Shown: positions 25,168 through 37,800 of the stretch, piece by piece
How the letters are laid out: every line of letters starts with the position of its first letter
How positions within the stretch are numbered: position 1 is the stretch's first letter
From: Apostichopus japonicus
Taxonomy: Eukaryota; Echinodermata; Holothuroidea; Aspidochirotida; Stichopodidae
Reading direction: 5' to 3'
Length of the DNA: 64,000 bases
NCBI RefSeq assembly: GCF_037975245.1
Contig: NC_092569.1
Span: 20,810,001 to 20,874,000, forward strand
The notes under the pieces: generated by a model
Database searches by the model: none
Told to the model about the DNA's origin: nothing
What the model saw: only the letters and a program-made list of their open reading frames with translations
Made by a program: the position numbers and the translations under genes

Positions 25168-25386
25168 GCCTAGTAATTGAATATACTGTTTACTTGCTTT
25201 ACATTACTTAGCTAAATATTGTAAAAGGAAATATTTGGTAAGTGTGACGACAGTGTTCCCTTCAAATTTAAAACGAAGCTTATTTTAATGAACTCTCTTG
25301 TTTATACATTTAACAGAATATGACTACATGGATTACCATCGAGATATGAAATTTTCAACTTACGATCAGGACAATGACTTAGCCAA

Positions 25387-25448
25387 CCCTCCGCTTTGTA
25401 CTTCTGTGGAAAAACAAATAAATAAATAAATAAAAATAAATAAATAAA
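25387..25448 (+). mobile_element. Extremely 5'-truncated LINE 3' end inside relic F exon
   Basis: The inserted bases begin CCCTCCGCTTTGTACTTCTG, continue through GTGGAAAAAC and end in AAATA/AAAT repeats. This is the same as the 3' end of the LINE on the minus strand at about 55918-55975. FReD coding sequence resumes after it (GGTGGTTCAATGC). The copy is only about 62 bases long, so it is a dead-on-arrival insertion by target-primed reverse transcription. It postdates the copying of relic F. Confidence 0.8.
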
Positions 25449-25613
25449 TTGTGCTTCTTATCATCCCGGCGGTGGTTCAATGCTTGCCATGCTATTATGT
25501 TGAATGGAATCTACGGTGGCCCTTGGGATACAGTTATGTGTTTGTTTCAAAGGATTACACGCGATAAAAACTGTTCTGCTGTGGCAGTGGATATGTAAAT
25601 TAAGCCTTTGTGA

Positions 25614-26320
25614 GACTGTACTTACAGAGGTTCACAACCATTTTTTCTGTGAAGTCATGAACTCATGACTTTAAAAAATATTGCTTGCTGGATGTCTAAT
25701 GTTAATTGGTTGGAGCGAGAAAGAGGAGGGGGACAGGATTGTGACGATTTGGATAAAAGAACATTCAATGAACTTGATCATCAGGTCATATTAATAAAAC
25801 ACTAGTAGCTAAGATTATGAAGAACTGAAGTGTGAGTCTTATTATTCAAGGTTCGTTTATATAAGGCCACATCGTGACAGAGGAATGAAGGTTGGATCTT
25901 CAATTTACCCGAAACCAGCAGATTATAATTATATAAATATAAAATAGTAGTTGATGAAGCTACTAAACCCTGCTATTTACAAGATGATGAGAATGTTAAT
26001 AATGAATTTGAATTATCAATTGTGTTGCACGGACACGCTTTGTTATCAGTAGTAAAATGTTATAAAAAGAACCACTTTCACCTCGTTACGCGGATTAAAA
26101 CGCTTTGTATAGGGCTAATTATCTTCACGGTTATAGGATATCCCTAAATCAAACGAAATTGTTTTGTATTCACATAGCTGTTTTATTCTCTTTTATTTTA
26201 TTTTACCTCAAAATATGTAATACTTTTATGAAAAAGGACTTTTTGGATTGGTGTATCATTGTTAAGGAAATGACTTATTATCATCCAAAAATTGCTTGTA
26301 GCACCTTACTGTTTGCTTAA

Positions 26321-26322
<2 letters not shown>
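25614..26322. other. Inverted copy of gene B 3' flank, then unassigned sequence
   Basis: Up to about 26100 this is the reverse complement of the region 3' of gene B, including a plus-strand AATAAA at 25793-25798. The remainder has an open frame at 26105-26320 without recognisable domains. Confidence 0.5.
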
Positions 26323-26369
<47 letters not shown>

Positions 26370-26414
26370 TAGATAGATAGATATTTATGCATATATATAT
26401 ATATATATATATAT
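26323..26414. repeat. (AT)n with internal GATA repeat
   Basis: Alternating AT surrounds four to five tandem GATA units (about 26364-26382). No element ends are seen on either side. Confidence 0.9.
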
Positions 26415-26879
26415 ATACAAAGAGAAAGAGAATCAAGATAGATGAGAAATAGACTTGAAATATTAATTAACTTAACTCCTAGCTGTAATATCAATACATA
26501 GTAAAAGTTAGTGATAAAAGGAGATACCACGATCGCTAATCAATGGCTACGCGTGCTATTTTTGCTATTTTGCAAGTGAGAAGTTGTCAAGTTTGCTTTC
26601 CAGAAAGGGTGTCGATTACTGTAAAGTTGATAAAATCTCTTTACAGAAGAAGCCTTAAAATGTGGTGAAGTCAGTCCGCAGACTTAAAGGTTGAAAATGG
26701 AGTGTCCAGTTCCGGTCAAAGTAGGCATCCCGTTTAATAGGTTGAAAATTGATAGAAATGTTCGTCCAATAATGTAGCAGAAACAGTATTAGAACTTCCC
26801 AAAAATAATTGACGAAAACGGGATACACGATGCAAAGACTGTAGAAAATGTAGGTCGTATGGTTTAGTTAATATTTGTT

Positions 26880-27105
26880 ATAACCAATTACTTGTTGACA
26901 TCTGCAAGTAACTGCTGATATCAAAAAATAATTGCTGATAAAAGAAAATGAATTTCTCATTCAACAAATTATTTGCTGATATCAACAAATCCATTGATGA
27001 AAACAGTAGTTTATTTAATGATATTAACAAATGAACTGCACATATCACTAGTACATATTGTTGTTGATGTTGACAATTCAATTGTTGATATCAGCGATTC
27101 AAGTG
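26880..27105. repeat. Degenerate repeat of a GATATCAACAA-type motif
   Basis: Variants of TTGCTGATATCAACAAAT and its near-palindromic partner TTGTTGATATCAGC recur at least eight times with irregular 20-35 base spacing. The motif is itself nearly palindromic around GATATC. It looks like an old minisatellite or the terminal part of a foldback repeat. No coding sense was found. Confidence 0.55.
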
Positions 27106-27274
27106 TAACGACCGAACGTTCTTGTTACTATTGAAGAAAAGCGCCACCACCACCACCACAACAACGCCGCGAATTCGGAAGTACTGTACAAATGGGCCTT
27201 TACAAGATAATCTCGCTAGTTCAGTGCAATGTATATCAACTTACGTCATTTGGTGAAATCCAATGACTCTAGAG

Positions 27275-28480
27275 CCGTGGTTTTCAACCTTGGGCTCGCG
27301 GGCCCATTTGGGCCCGCGAAGCCGATTTTGTGGGCTCGCGAGCATTGCCCCAGTAATGATTAAAAATTGTGGCATTTTGGGGGGCTGGTGGCGAAGGCAC
27401 ATGATGATGTTTCTTAGGAAGCCTCTTCGATGAAACCTTGTACAACGGGTACAATTTACTCAACCCTATAACCCTATAAGACTAGTATAAGAGAATTCGG
27501 TGACTCCCACCAACCACTGCACACTACGTATTACGTATTTACCAAGGTTATGATGTGTGGAAGCCTTGCTCAATCGAACCCAGCTCTTCCCAGTGCACGC
27601 AGCAAGTATTGCGCGATTTCTATAGAGAATAATTTAGTACTAACATGCCTTTATACGACTAGCCATTGATCGATCAATCTTCTAATTATCGGTTAATAAT
27701 AGGTCAAAGATCCGAAGAAAAAAAGTGGATCATATTTGTCTACACTTCTAAAAATTGCGATAATTCGAAGGAAAGGGCTGTAGTAGAATCCTTCTATTTT
27801 CAATATACAATTAACGGTTAATTGTATTGAAAATAGAAGGATTCTACTACAGCCCTTTCCTTCGAATTATCGCAATTTTTACAAGTGTAGACAAATATGA
27901 TCCACTTTTTTCTTCGGATCTTTGACCTATTCTGCCTCGAATATGAGCAATAATTGGAATAACTTATACAGCGTGATATCTATACAGTCCGACACTTCTA
28001 CAGTTCTCCCGTTCTATTGTCAATACACAAAGTATTATTACGTTCTCTTTATTTCTTAAATTGTTTTCAATAAATAGAAATTACCTCACCGATTCGAAAT
28101 ATATCTCCTTTAATACTACTGGGCCTCATATGCACACGTCAAACGGTTTTGCTGCTTTTTTATTGCATTGTTCATCTCCATTTTTCTGCATTATTCTGAT
28201 AGTAATAACGGTCACCCATTTCTTATGAAACCAGTGTACCATTGAGGGTTGCAAGAAATCTTTAAGATAGGCTCTAATTGGGCAGTACCTGTCATCTGAT
28301 CACGGAGGAACATACATAGCTCTGATTGAGTCCCCGGGTCACTTGTGTCAAGAATACACTAGTATACGCTGTGAAAATGATTTTATGAAGTTGATAACTT
28401 TGCAGGGTAGGGTATGGGCTCGCGAGGACGGCTCGGAAGACGAATTGGGCTCGTGATCGAAAAAAGGTTGAAAACCAAGG
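27275..28480. mobile_element. Non-autonomous hAT element with 8-bp target duplication
   Basis: CTCTAGAG at 27267-27274 is repeated at 28481-28488, directly outside inverted ends (left CCGTGGTTTTCAACCTTGGG; right, read inward, CCTTGGTTTTCAACCTT). An 8-bp duplication with T at position 2, A at position 7 and central TA fits the hAT superfamily, and the CxGTGGTTxTCAA type of end is typical of it. Subterminal copies of GGGCTCGCG lie near both ends and may bind transposase. There is no transposase ORF in the 1.2 kb. It contains a long hairpin (separate entry). Confidence 0.8.
27698..27931. repeat. Long near-perfect hairpin inside the hAT element
   Basis: The arm 27698-27815 is the reverse complement of 27817-27931 apart from a few single differences and a two-base bulge, with a single-base centre at 27816. 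A transcript from either strand would fold into a stem of about 112 base pairs with almost no loop. Confidence 0.9.
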
Positions 28481-28969
28481 CTCTAGAGAATGAAGTACGG
28501 ACCGTTCTTGCCCGGATTTCACTGGTTTCTTTGAGCGGTATAGAGAATAAAAAATAGCAACGCCTCCAAGGCAAAACATCTTCCTGAGGCTAAAAGAAAA
28601 TGACAACGGATCAACGCGACCATTAGCAGTGATATTACTGACTTTTTATCAAACTTACTCCTTTTTATCATATCATTCGACACAGGTTTTAGTGTGTTAG
28701 ATTAACTTATACTAGCCTAGATATGTTAACGGTATCTGACGTACACATGTTTGAGATTGGGAAAGCTGGGCCTTTTAAAGCCATACCGAGACCAGCCTGA
28801 ACGTACTTGGGTATACTATGCACGAAGAAAACAAAATATTACATTTTTCGATCCGTCGGAACTCCTATTCCTGTCGGCAGGCCAGGGACCAGCACCGCCG
28901 TCACATGGGTCGATGTTGGTGTATTTCTGTTTTGGTGACATATTTGCCTATATATAAGGATACACACAC

Positions 28970-28970
<1 letters not shown>

Positions 28971-29060
<90 letters not shown>
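28971..29060. repeat. (AT)n microsatellite
   Basis: About 90 bases of alternating AT with two TTTATA interruptions, preceded by ACACACAC. Frames read through it are artefacts. Confidence 0.9.
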
Positions 29061-29063
<3 letters not shown>

Positions 29064-30337
29064 GCCACAGCACCGCACACACACAGTAGCCATTTCTGAT
29101 TGTTAAACAGTGATATCTATAGTAGAATACTGAGCTAGTTATCTCGTAGAGCTTGCCTAGCTAGAGTCTACAATGTTAAGACCTATCAATCATCATACAA
29201 ACTCATCCACTTCGATAAAGCAAACAATGAACACTGCTGTGACATTAAGAAAACAGAAATGAGTTTAAACTTGTTGATTTTCTTAACTTCGGTGATCAAT
29301 AAAAGTATTTAAATATCCAGTTTGTGATACTCTTATATTCAGCATAACTAGATATAAAGAAAACTATGTAGTAACATGAGAACAAAGGAGAAACGCCTTG
29401 TCATATATTTTCTGATGTGAACATCATGTAGCAGTAATAGATAATATTAAATTTGTTTAAGCGTGTATATAGAAATATTGTTAGATGATGTGTGTGTGTC
29501 CTTTGTGAATTAGACGTTGAGACGTAACGACGATCGGAGTGAGGGGGGATATATGAGAGAAGGGCTGGTTGCCAAATTTAAAATACCAGCTTTGTCGATG
29601 CATAGGCCTATATGACTTCATCTCACGTATGACACTCATTCCGTTTACGCGATACAAGGTAATGACTTTAAGAATCCATGTTACATTGCATTGTATTGGT
29701 ATTTTTTGAGGCTCTCGCAATTGAACATTTTCATGCAGCAATGCGAGAAATTGCCATCTACATATATTACAATAAAAGTACTGATTTGGTAATGTTTTGT
29801 TCAGCTGTAATATTACTTTCATCAATCAACAGGGAAAGCGAGTAAACGAACTTTGGAATATCCATAGCAGATGTTCATTCATGTTTTGCATACTTAAAAT
29901 ACTATCAAAACTATTTTTATGTTTGATAACACCGTTTGATTAATTGATAATTCCCTAACCACGGTTAGCGCTTTGGTGTCAAGGTACTTTTTACCAAGTC
30001 TCTATGTTTCAACTTTCTAGTCTGTTGCAAGCAGTGTATAATATATTACTCAGACGAGCGTAGCGGCCACGATTAAATCACAATAATAGTACACTTATCG
30101 TTCGAATGAGAGCCCATGATGCTGAAAAGTATTGACATAAGTTATAATATATGAAATAATTTAGAAGCTTAATTACTCATCCATTAACGAGTCAAGGTAA
30201 CATGCACATTCGTATCTTCAGGGTAACTAAAGATGAGAATTCGTAATGGTAGCAAAGCCTTTTAATAGTAAATTTAATATATTGACACAGTAAATGTTCA
30301 CGCCTCTTATCAACACAACAGCCGATTAACACTGAGA
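29061..30337. other. Gene-free stretch
   Basis: No exon of the FReD family, no transposon end and no RNA gene was recognised. The minus-strand frame at 29481-29825 has no identifiable domain. Confidence 0.4.
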
Positions 30338-30602
30338 GTAGAGTAACTACTGTATATTTTAAAGTATTTTTCCACAGCTAAAACTGGATCATGCCGATAA
30401 ATCTGATTATTTGGTAGCATTACAGTAAGAACTGAGGATATGTGTAATCCCAAAGAATGCATCAAACTGGATTTGTTGCGATCACACATATCCTTAGTTC
30501 TTACTGTTATCCTTATTGCACACGCTACTGGTTTATAGCACGATCCAGTTTTTATTTTGGTTCAAATATTTAAGATTAATAATAGTTACTGTGTTCTTTG
30601 TA
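30338..30602. mobile_element. Foldback MITE, copy 1
   Basis: The two halves are imperfect reverse complements: the left arm (through AAAACTGGATCATG and GTAAGAACTGAGGATATGTG) pairs with the right arm (through CACATATCCTTAGTTCTTAC and CATGATCCAGTTTT-like sequence). The whole unit, including its outer GAGTAACTAC/GTAGTTACTG-like ends, is about 265 bases. It has no coding capacity and matches the second copy at 32352-32632. Confidence 0.75.
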
Positions 30603-30890
30603 TGTATCGGGTGAAAACAAACATCGTCGCGTCGTTATACTCGTATTTACCAGAGCATTGATCCTCTTTTTGACGAGGCTTCACACACAAAAAAAGAACA
30701 AAATGCTTACATCGATAATTAATGTAACAATTGACTGTTTGGCTGCATGGCTGCATGTGCCGTCGAGACACTGTAATTTACAAATCCTCCACCTGATTAA
30801 TTGAAAACAAAACCCATTATTACAAAATGTATAGAACTAAGTATGATGTATTAGTGCCAACACATTGAATACATCTAGATCCTCTATACA

Positions 30891-31055
30891 TTTTATAGTA
30901 CAAATTAGCACTTTCATGGCAAGTTTTATAATACAAATTAGCACTTTCATTGCATATTTATATACAAATTAGCACTTTCATGGCATATTTTATAGTACAA
31001 AATTAGCACTTTCATGGCAAGTTTAACAGTACAAATTAGCAGTTTTAAGGCAATT
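30891..31055. repeat. 33-bp tandem repeat, five units
   Basis: Five consecutive units of 32-33 bases share the core TACAAATTAGCACTTTCATGG. The last unit is the most diverged (GCAGTTTTAAGG). It lies about 0.8 kb upstream of the gene E start codon. No function is evident. Confidence 0.9.
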
Positions 31056-31874
31056 TTAATTTCATCTGTCTTACATTTAAGTATAGTATACAGCCATAGT
31101 TGTTTTCACTTTGGTTAATGGCGGCTTGTTAGCTATGATTGCACTTTCATAGAGGATGAGTTATAAATTGAAACCAATTGTGTATTTACTGCATGCTGTC
31201 CTTTAAATGACACTCATATTAACTTAGTAAGGAATTAAAAAAATGAACGTGAAATTGACCAGTAATCCTGCTTCAGAAGTCAACAAACACAAGTTAATAT
31301 TTAACCAACCATGAATTGAATAGCGGAATATTTGATTATGTAGATCAAACTTAAATTAATCAATAGCTACACATCTAATCGACAAAAGTATGATTAGAAT
31401 GAACCAATATCTAAATAATTTCCATATTATAAAATATTACTTTACAATATCAACTTAAAACTTGCCATGGATATCTGATTGTTTATTAAGAATTAGTACA
31501 GTTTTTTTTTATCTTCTTGTTATATCGCGTTTTACGCTACCTGATGATGTATGTGGTGTAAGCCTTGTTCGCCGCAAACTCATTAAACCTTGTTTTCGTA
31601 ACACAATTTCTTCATTAAACCAGATCACATTTGATTAATGTTCATGAATAAAAAAACAAGAAACTAATGTTGAAGTACAAATGGGCCTAAACTGACATAT
31701 AACCGAATTTGTTTACTAGTGTTCTAGTTTGATAGAGGTACGGATAACCTTTGCAGCAGCGCACTAGATTGCTTACTGCCATAATGAAAATTGCAAACAC
31801 GCAACCTCTTTCAGTAGTACTTATAGCACAGCGACTTTCCTTCTATAACAAAACATTGCCAGAAATTTAAGGAA

Positions 31875-34800
31875 ATGGCGAGCTTTGCCAATCGGAGTCA
31901 TGCAATAACTGCTGTCTTACTTTATGCTAATATCATCCACATCTCGCTTACTATGGGTAGGTTTGATTATTTTTATTTTGTTTTATGTATTTGGTTCATA
32001 ATGTATAAGGCGTATCAACTAAGATGTTCCATTAACTTAAAGCTAACTTGTCTGCTCATATTACTTGTACTAATTAACTATGATTTTTAAGTTTTTCTTT
32101 CTCAAACAACTTTCTTATGAAATTTGTAACACATAAGTACACTTGCAGATAAATACACTCAATTAAATATTGCGTTGCTTGTTATCTGGCTTTGCATCTC
32201 GCCCAATATGTTGCTGCCAGCAACCACGGGCTACTGGCCTTACCACAGTGATGATGACAGCTCATGTATCTGATATAACATTATTCTAGACCAACCTTAT
32301 GATGTACTGTTGTGATTGAAATGTAACGAACTTCTCTGACAACCGATTCACACAGAGATTACAGTAATTTCTGTAAATTTTAAAGTTTTATACCACAGTA
32401 AAAATTGGATCGTGTTGATAAATCTGATAAATCGGTAGCATGTGCTATTAGGATTGCAGAAAGAACTGAGGATACATGTAATACAAAAAAAGCATTAACT
32501 GGATTTTTTGGGACTACACATATCCTTAGTACTTACTGTAATCCTAATAGCACATGCTACCGATTTATAGCACGATCCGGTTTTTACTGTAGTACAAAAC
32601 TTGAAGATTTATAGTAGATACTGTGTTCTCTGTATCTATGGGTGTCTCTGGGGTATTAGGCAGTTGGGTGGTGAGAGGTGATGAAGATTAGTGTATAGAT
32701 AGTCTTTGTTTTCATTTTTATCATTCTCTTATTTTGCGCCTTTGTTCTTTAAAACAAACAGGCATATGCGAGTTCGAGAACTACATGAAAGGTCTCTCCC
32801 ATCGGAATACTCAATTAAGTGGTAACTTTATTTATTTTTTTACACATTCTTAGCTGCTATTTATTCAAATTTGTTTAGCTGGGTTTTTGGTATGAGACTT
32901 ATCAGTTATCCGTTATTTTTCTTGACAAATACGTTATGAAGCAAAAACAACACAATTGTCTAATGTGTCTTTTGTATACTCAGACAACATCTAACGAAAG
33001 TACTCTTCCGTGTGAGAGATACTGTTGTTCAAAAGTTACAATAGGGCATTGTCATTTTTTCATTTGTGATGTCATTGCTTTTCTAAATTTCCTTTTTTCA
33101 AGGTTTCAATGTAAAGTGTGTAATCTTGACAATGAAGCCAATAACATCGTGAACTCTTATTAATAACTTCAATGTTTTTAATTCCATAATTTTTTCATAA
33201 CCTATCCATATTACATGGATAAAAATGTTAATAAACTACCAGTAAAGAAAGGATATAGTTTGACAGTTCAAACCATAGTTAGATGATACATATCTATAGG
33301 CTTGTCCCAGTCGTGTTTGTAAAAGTAACATTTAATCTCTGATAGCTCCCAAGCGAGATGCGAGCTAGTTGGAAAAGTTGTTTCTCATTAATATTTCTGT
33401 CAGTATAAATGATGATTGTTGTATTTTCTTCTCTTTGTGTTATGAAAAATATGTAAACAAGAATAATACAATTATATAAATGTTTTGGTCTAAGTGATAA
33501 CACAAACTCTTAACTGTTTGAATAATAACAGCGGCTATCTGTACCCGTTCCACATCAGTGAACCCGTTTTCCCAAAAAAATATGTCAACTTGACTTTTCA
33601 CTTCCCTTCAAAGTGATGTATTTTTAAGTCCTTGTTAATCTATTTGAGTATTTTGTATACATGTTTTGTATACTAAATGAAAACGAAAGTCCTTGCAATT
33701 CTATTTGAGTAATTTTTATGTAAATGAAATTGGGAGCCTTTGTTTATCTTCTATCACTATTTCGTGTCTAAACGCGATTGAATAATACAACATGTATTAC
33801 GAAGATGATTTTTGAGTCAAATTTCTATAACTCGTACCTAATATAAATGGTTATATATGTTTTTGTTTGAAAATTAACATTATAGTTTATTCTTCAGTCA
33901 AATATGTTTGTTTTTAGAAGACGGTCAAAACAATGGTATGTTTGATGATACTTCTCCAGAGGTTTCTTCTATGATGTCAAACACAGGTAGGTTCCTCTTA
34001 AATTAAATTAAGTAAGAGTGTTTTAAACTCAACTAAAGTCTATTATAATGATTTGTGCGTTTATACTTTACAAAAGGAAAGTTTGTAATATATTTTTGTG
34101 TGAGTAAAAACTTAAGTATACATATCTTCCGAATGTTCTGGACAGGTATCTGCTACGTAAAGAACAAAAAATCAACTATCTGTTAAATTTATTCTCCTTC
34201 TAATATATTGTACTGGAATTTGCAGGTAATTTCTAATAAAAAATGGTGCTAAGCTATAATTAAACTAAGAGAAAAGAGCAATGAAAATCAATTCAGTCAC
34301 ATATTAATTACATAAAGCAAAAAATGTGTTTAAATTGATAGTATCATCTGACGCTTTGGTCACTTACATTGGAACATTGACGTAATTTATTAACGGATGT
34401 TAGTTGTGATAAACGTGAAATGCAGTTGCAGTAGTGCTGAGACAGATTCTCAATAAATTATATGAAAAAAAAGGAAATTTGTAGTTTCATCATAGAGCAA
34501 TAACAAATTAACCTTTTGATTGATTTTGACAATGTTTATGATGACGACCGTGTTTAAACTTGTCTACATCATACAAGTATTGATTGACTTGATTATTGCA
34601 GGAGTGTATGAAATGCAATAGATTTGGTTACATTTACGTGTCAGCGTTTCAGGGCGGTGCTGACAGTGACAAGTCAGCTATGAAACGTATATAACACTAT
34701 GCATTACTCTTAATGTCGATCAGAATACTATTATTCTGAATTTAAAACAAGACGGCAGAAGCCAAATATTGACATTTTCTTAATTCACAACAAAATGGAA

Positions 34801-37800
34801 TGCCATGAAAGCAGAAAACTCTCATTTGAATACATTACAAAACAAAATAAAAAAAAAATTTTTTTAAGATGAACAAAAAGTCAAACATTTAATGTGACCG
34901 ATTTGCAACATATATTTCACAAACCGAAATGCCGCTTTGCAAACAAAACAATCTCATTATTTGTTGTCTACAAGAGATAATACAAAGTGTCAATAGTGTG
35001 TATGAGAGGCAATTTTAAAGCGTTGTTCCGTTTCGGTATCCGTATATAAGCCACTCTTATTTAATGGATTTTGTAGCAAAATCACTTAGTTCAGATATAC
35101 GACAATTTTTCAGTAGTATTTTGGTGAGCTTAATAAAAGAATCACAACGAATGTATACAATTTTGGACACCTAGATTTAGTTCTACAACATTTATGGACA
35201 AATATAAGCTAGCCAAGCCCATACGAATGGACCTATAAAGGAATCGGATAGAATACTAAAAATTACTCACCAGCATTGTTGCAGGACGAGCTATTCTACA
35301 TAATCTTCATATAAAACATTGTAGTAGATGGAGGTCGGAGCAAATGAACTTTTTCTTTCGTTACTGAAAATTACTATAGATAATTTAACACTCGATTACA
35401 GATTCGACATCACCCAAGTCGACTTTACAGTCCTCAACGAAATCAATAAACACAACAGGTTGGTATTTAGTTTTCTAATACGCTGTGCAAATCACATATA
35501 TCAAAGGCGGTGCTGTGTTATCAGAGTTATGTATTTTGGGGATTTTATGTTGTTCTGTTCCTGACTATCGTTACAGAACAGTTTCTTTTGACTCTTCAAT
35601 TTGAGCATTGTTTAGTATTTTAAAGCAATCTGAGTAATACATTGATCCACGCCATTCCTGTAGTAGGATACAGCCGTTACTTTATATAGCGTAAATAAAT
35701 TAACATTTTACCATTTGTAAAGCATATATTTGTGTTAATTTTGTAACACGCTGATACTACTTGATAGTGCATCCGTTAGAAATGCTATATTTATCAGCTT
35801 CATTGGTAGAGTTTCTATTCAAAGAACGAAAGGAAAAAGTTCAAATTCATTCTGAAATATCCGATTCTCTGTTAGCATGTAGCTAGACGACAGACATTAC
35901 ATTTAGAATCAGTCTTTATTCACGATTTACTGGCTTTACAAAGAATTTTCCTTTTTTTTCAACTATTCGAAGACCATTTTCTTAGTACCATGATTATAGT
36001 TAGATTGACCTTTGTATTGGTATATAGGGCTTTAGCTTTGGTATCATGTTTCTGGAAAAAAAGGTCATTTAATATACCAAACTGTTTTTATTAGTTTTAT
36101 AATATCGGCATTGTCTCTTCTGGCCATTGTATTAAACTGTTATTTTACCAAACTCTTGTTTTATATAAATTCTTTAACCGACTGTGGAAAATTCTAGTCA
36201 GAGGGGTTTAATCGGAAGGAATGTATACGTCCGTTTCCGCATCAGGACTGTCAAGTTACATCCTAACAATATAAAATCATACCTTACCATTTACTCTTAA
36301 AGCCTTTTAATATTTTCTTGGTAAATAAATTCACCGTTTATTTTAACATAATGCTAGTTTTATATTCTTGACTGTTAGGACGAATGTCGACTGACAATTT
36401 CCTGCAATCCACGAGTTCACCGGTAACCACAGCAATAACTACAGAAGGTATTGCCAAAGCTGCACACATCTTACATTTTCTACAAGGATAAAAATTAATC
36501 AACTTTGCATAACATACGTTTACAGAGCTATAAAAAAAATGACTTGTACAATAGAGCACATACAATAGAAAAGTAAGTTTAATTGATAAGCATAAATGGA
36601 CTGAATTTTGGTGAATATTAACTTAAATTCAGAACTGCAGAAATTAACACTATTGTCGTTAGTATATGGCACCACTTTTTTTTAGTAATAAGAAGTATCG
36701 TCGTGATAAATCTCGAGTTGGATATGATGTGCGGTTGACGGAAGGGCCAAATTCTGTGTTTTAATTTAAGCTCATTTCTTATCCTCCTGTATAAACTCAG
36801 GAGGTGAGACTTAAATCCATTTTCACCGTTACTACTAGTATACGTGTACAACATCACACTACCACAATATGTGAATGATCGAAGCAGTTGACACCAAAGG
36901 GAAACTTGCCTTAACATCCTGATGACATATGACATATTCCATTTTCAGTGGCGACCACTACGCCACCATGCCCTTTGAATCAAGTCTTTGATGACTGTGT
37001 ATGCCAGATTACATGTGAAGACCCTCATGGGTGGTTTGGCTGCCATATAAACTGTACTGGAGGAAGAACATGCGTTTGTCCAAACGGCTTTTTACTACTC
37101 GGACAGAATTGCATACCGGAGAGTGCTTGTGGGTGTTATCACGAAACGGGAGGAGTCATACCGGTATTCTTAAACTGTTATTAGTATATTTTTCATATGC
37201 GTTCCTTAACAATCGTATCCGCCAAAACCAGTCTTCTCTGTCCCAACAAAGTATCAGTTGTAGGGTTTTACAAAACACAGATAAAAGGAAAGTTTCTTCA
37301 GTTGCCAATGTCAAATTAAGAACATAAAAAGTAGGTTTAATCAAGCGATATTATTAATGGCTGTTTATGAGCAATAAAAACAAATCATGGTGAGACCCTT
37401 CTTATTCAATAATAAATCCAAATTTGACGAAAGTGTGTGCAAGGGAGACTATGCGATGATGGGATCATTTTAGCGTGCTGTTTTGTGGAACACACCTCCA
37501 ATAAAAGAACTATTAACAAGCATATTGCTCCCCAGAGCCAATCAAAAGTGAAGCGAAGACATTTCCAAGTGGTACTCCGTCCACGCCTGGCCTGACTTAA
37601 TCGAACACATGTGCCCTCAAATATATATGGAAGGACTAAATAAAGGTCATATGAAAACAATTCCTTAAAGTTGTAATTTTTTCTCCATGAGAACAGACTA
37701 GAACACTATTCCAGAGATGTAATATACGTATATCATCAGAGTGGCAACACTATATTCATATTTATTCACTTTTTCTCTGTATTAAGAATGGCGGATCGTA

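Larger units (their letters stand above)
24525..25613 (+). pseudogene. FReD relic F (last two exons, inverted)
   Basis: FReD middle exon 24525-24792 (LFQKRVDGSVSFYETW, LGNEKVHVISAQRD, donor GTGCGT) and FReD end exon 25317-25613, on the opposite strand to A-D. A TAG interrupts the first exon near 24580. The last exon contains an inserted LINE tail at 25387-25448 and a TAA at 25596-25598 where the others have AAA, close to the original stop. Sequence beyond the stop, to about 26100, matches the inverted 3' flank of gene B (about 15960-16415). So a 3' gene half plus flank was copied in inverted orientation. The TIL, EGF and signal exons are absent. Confidence 0.85.

Noticed and set aside
27180-28620. 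Protein-coding gene in the hAT region (minus-strand frames at 28292-28606)
   Set aside because: The frames overlap the hAT end and have no domain; the element is non-autonomous.
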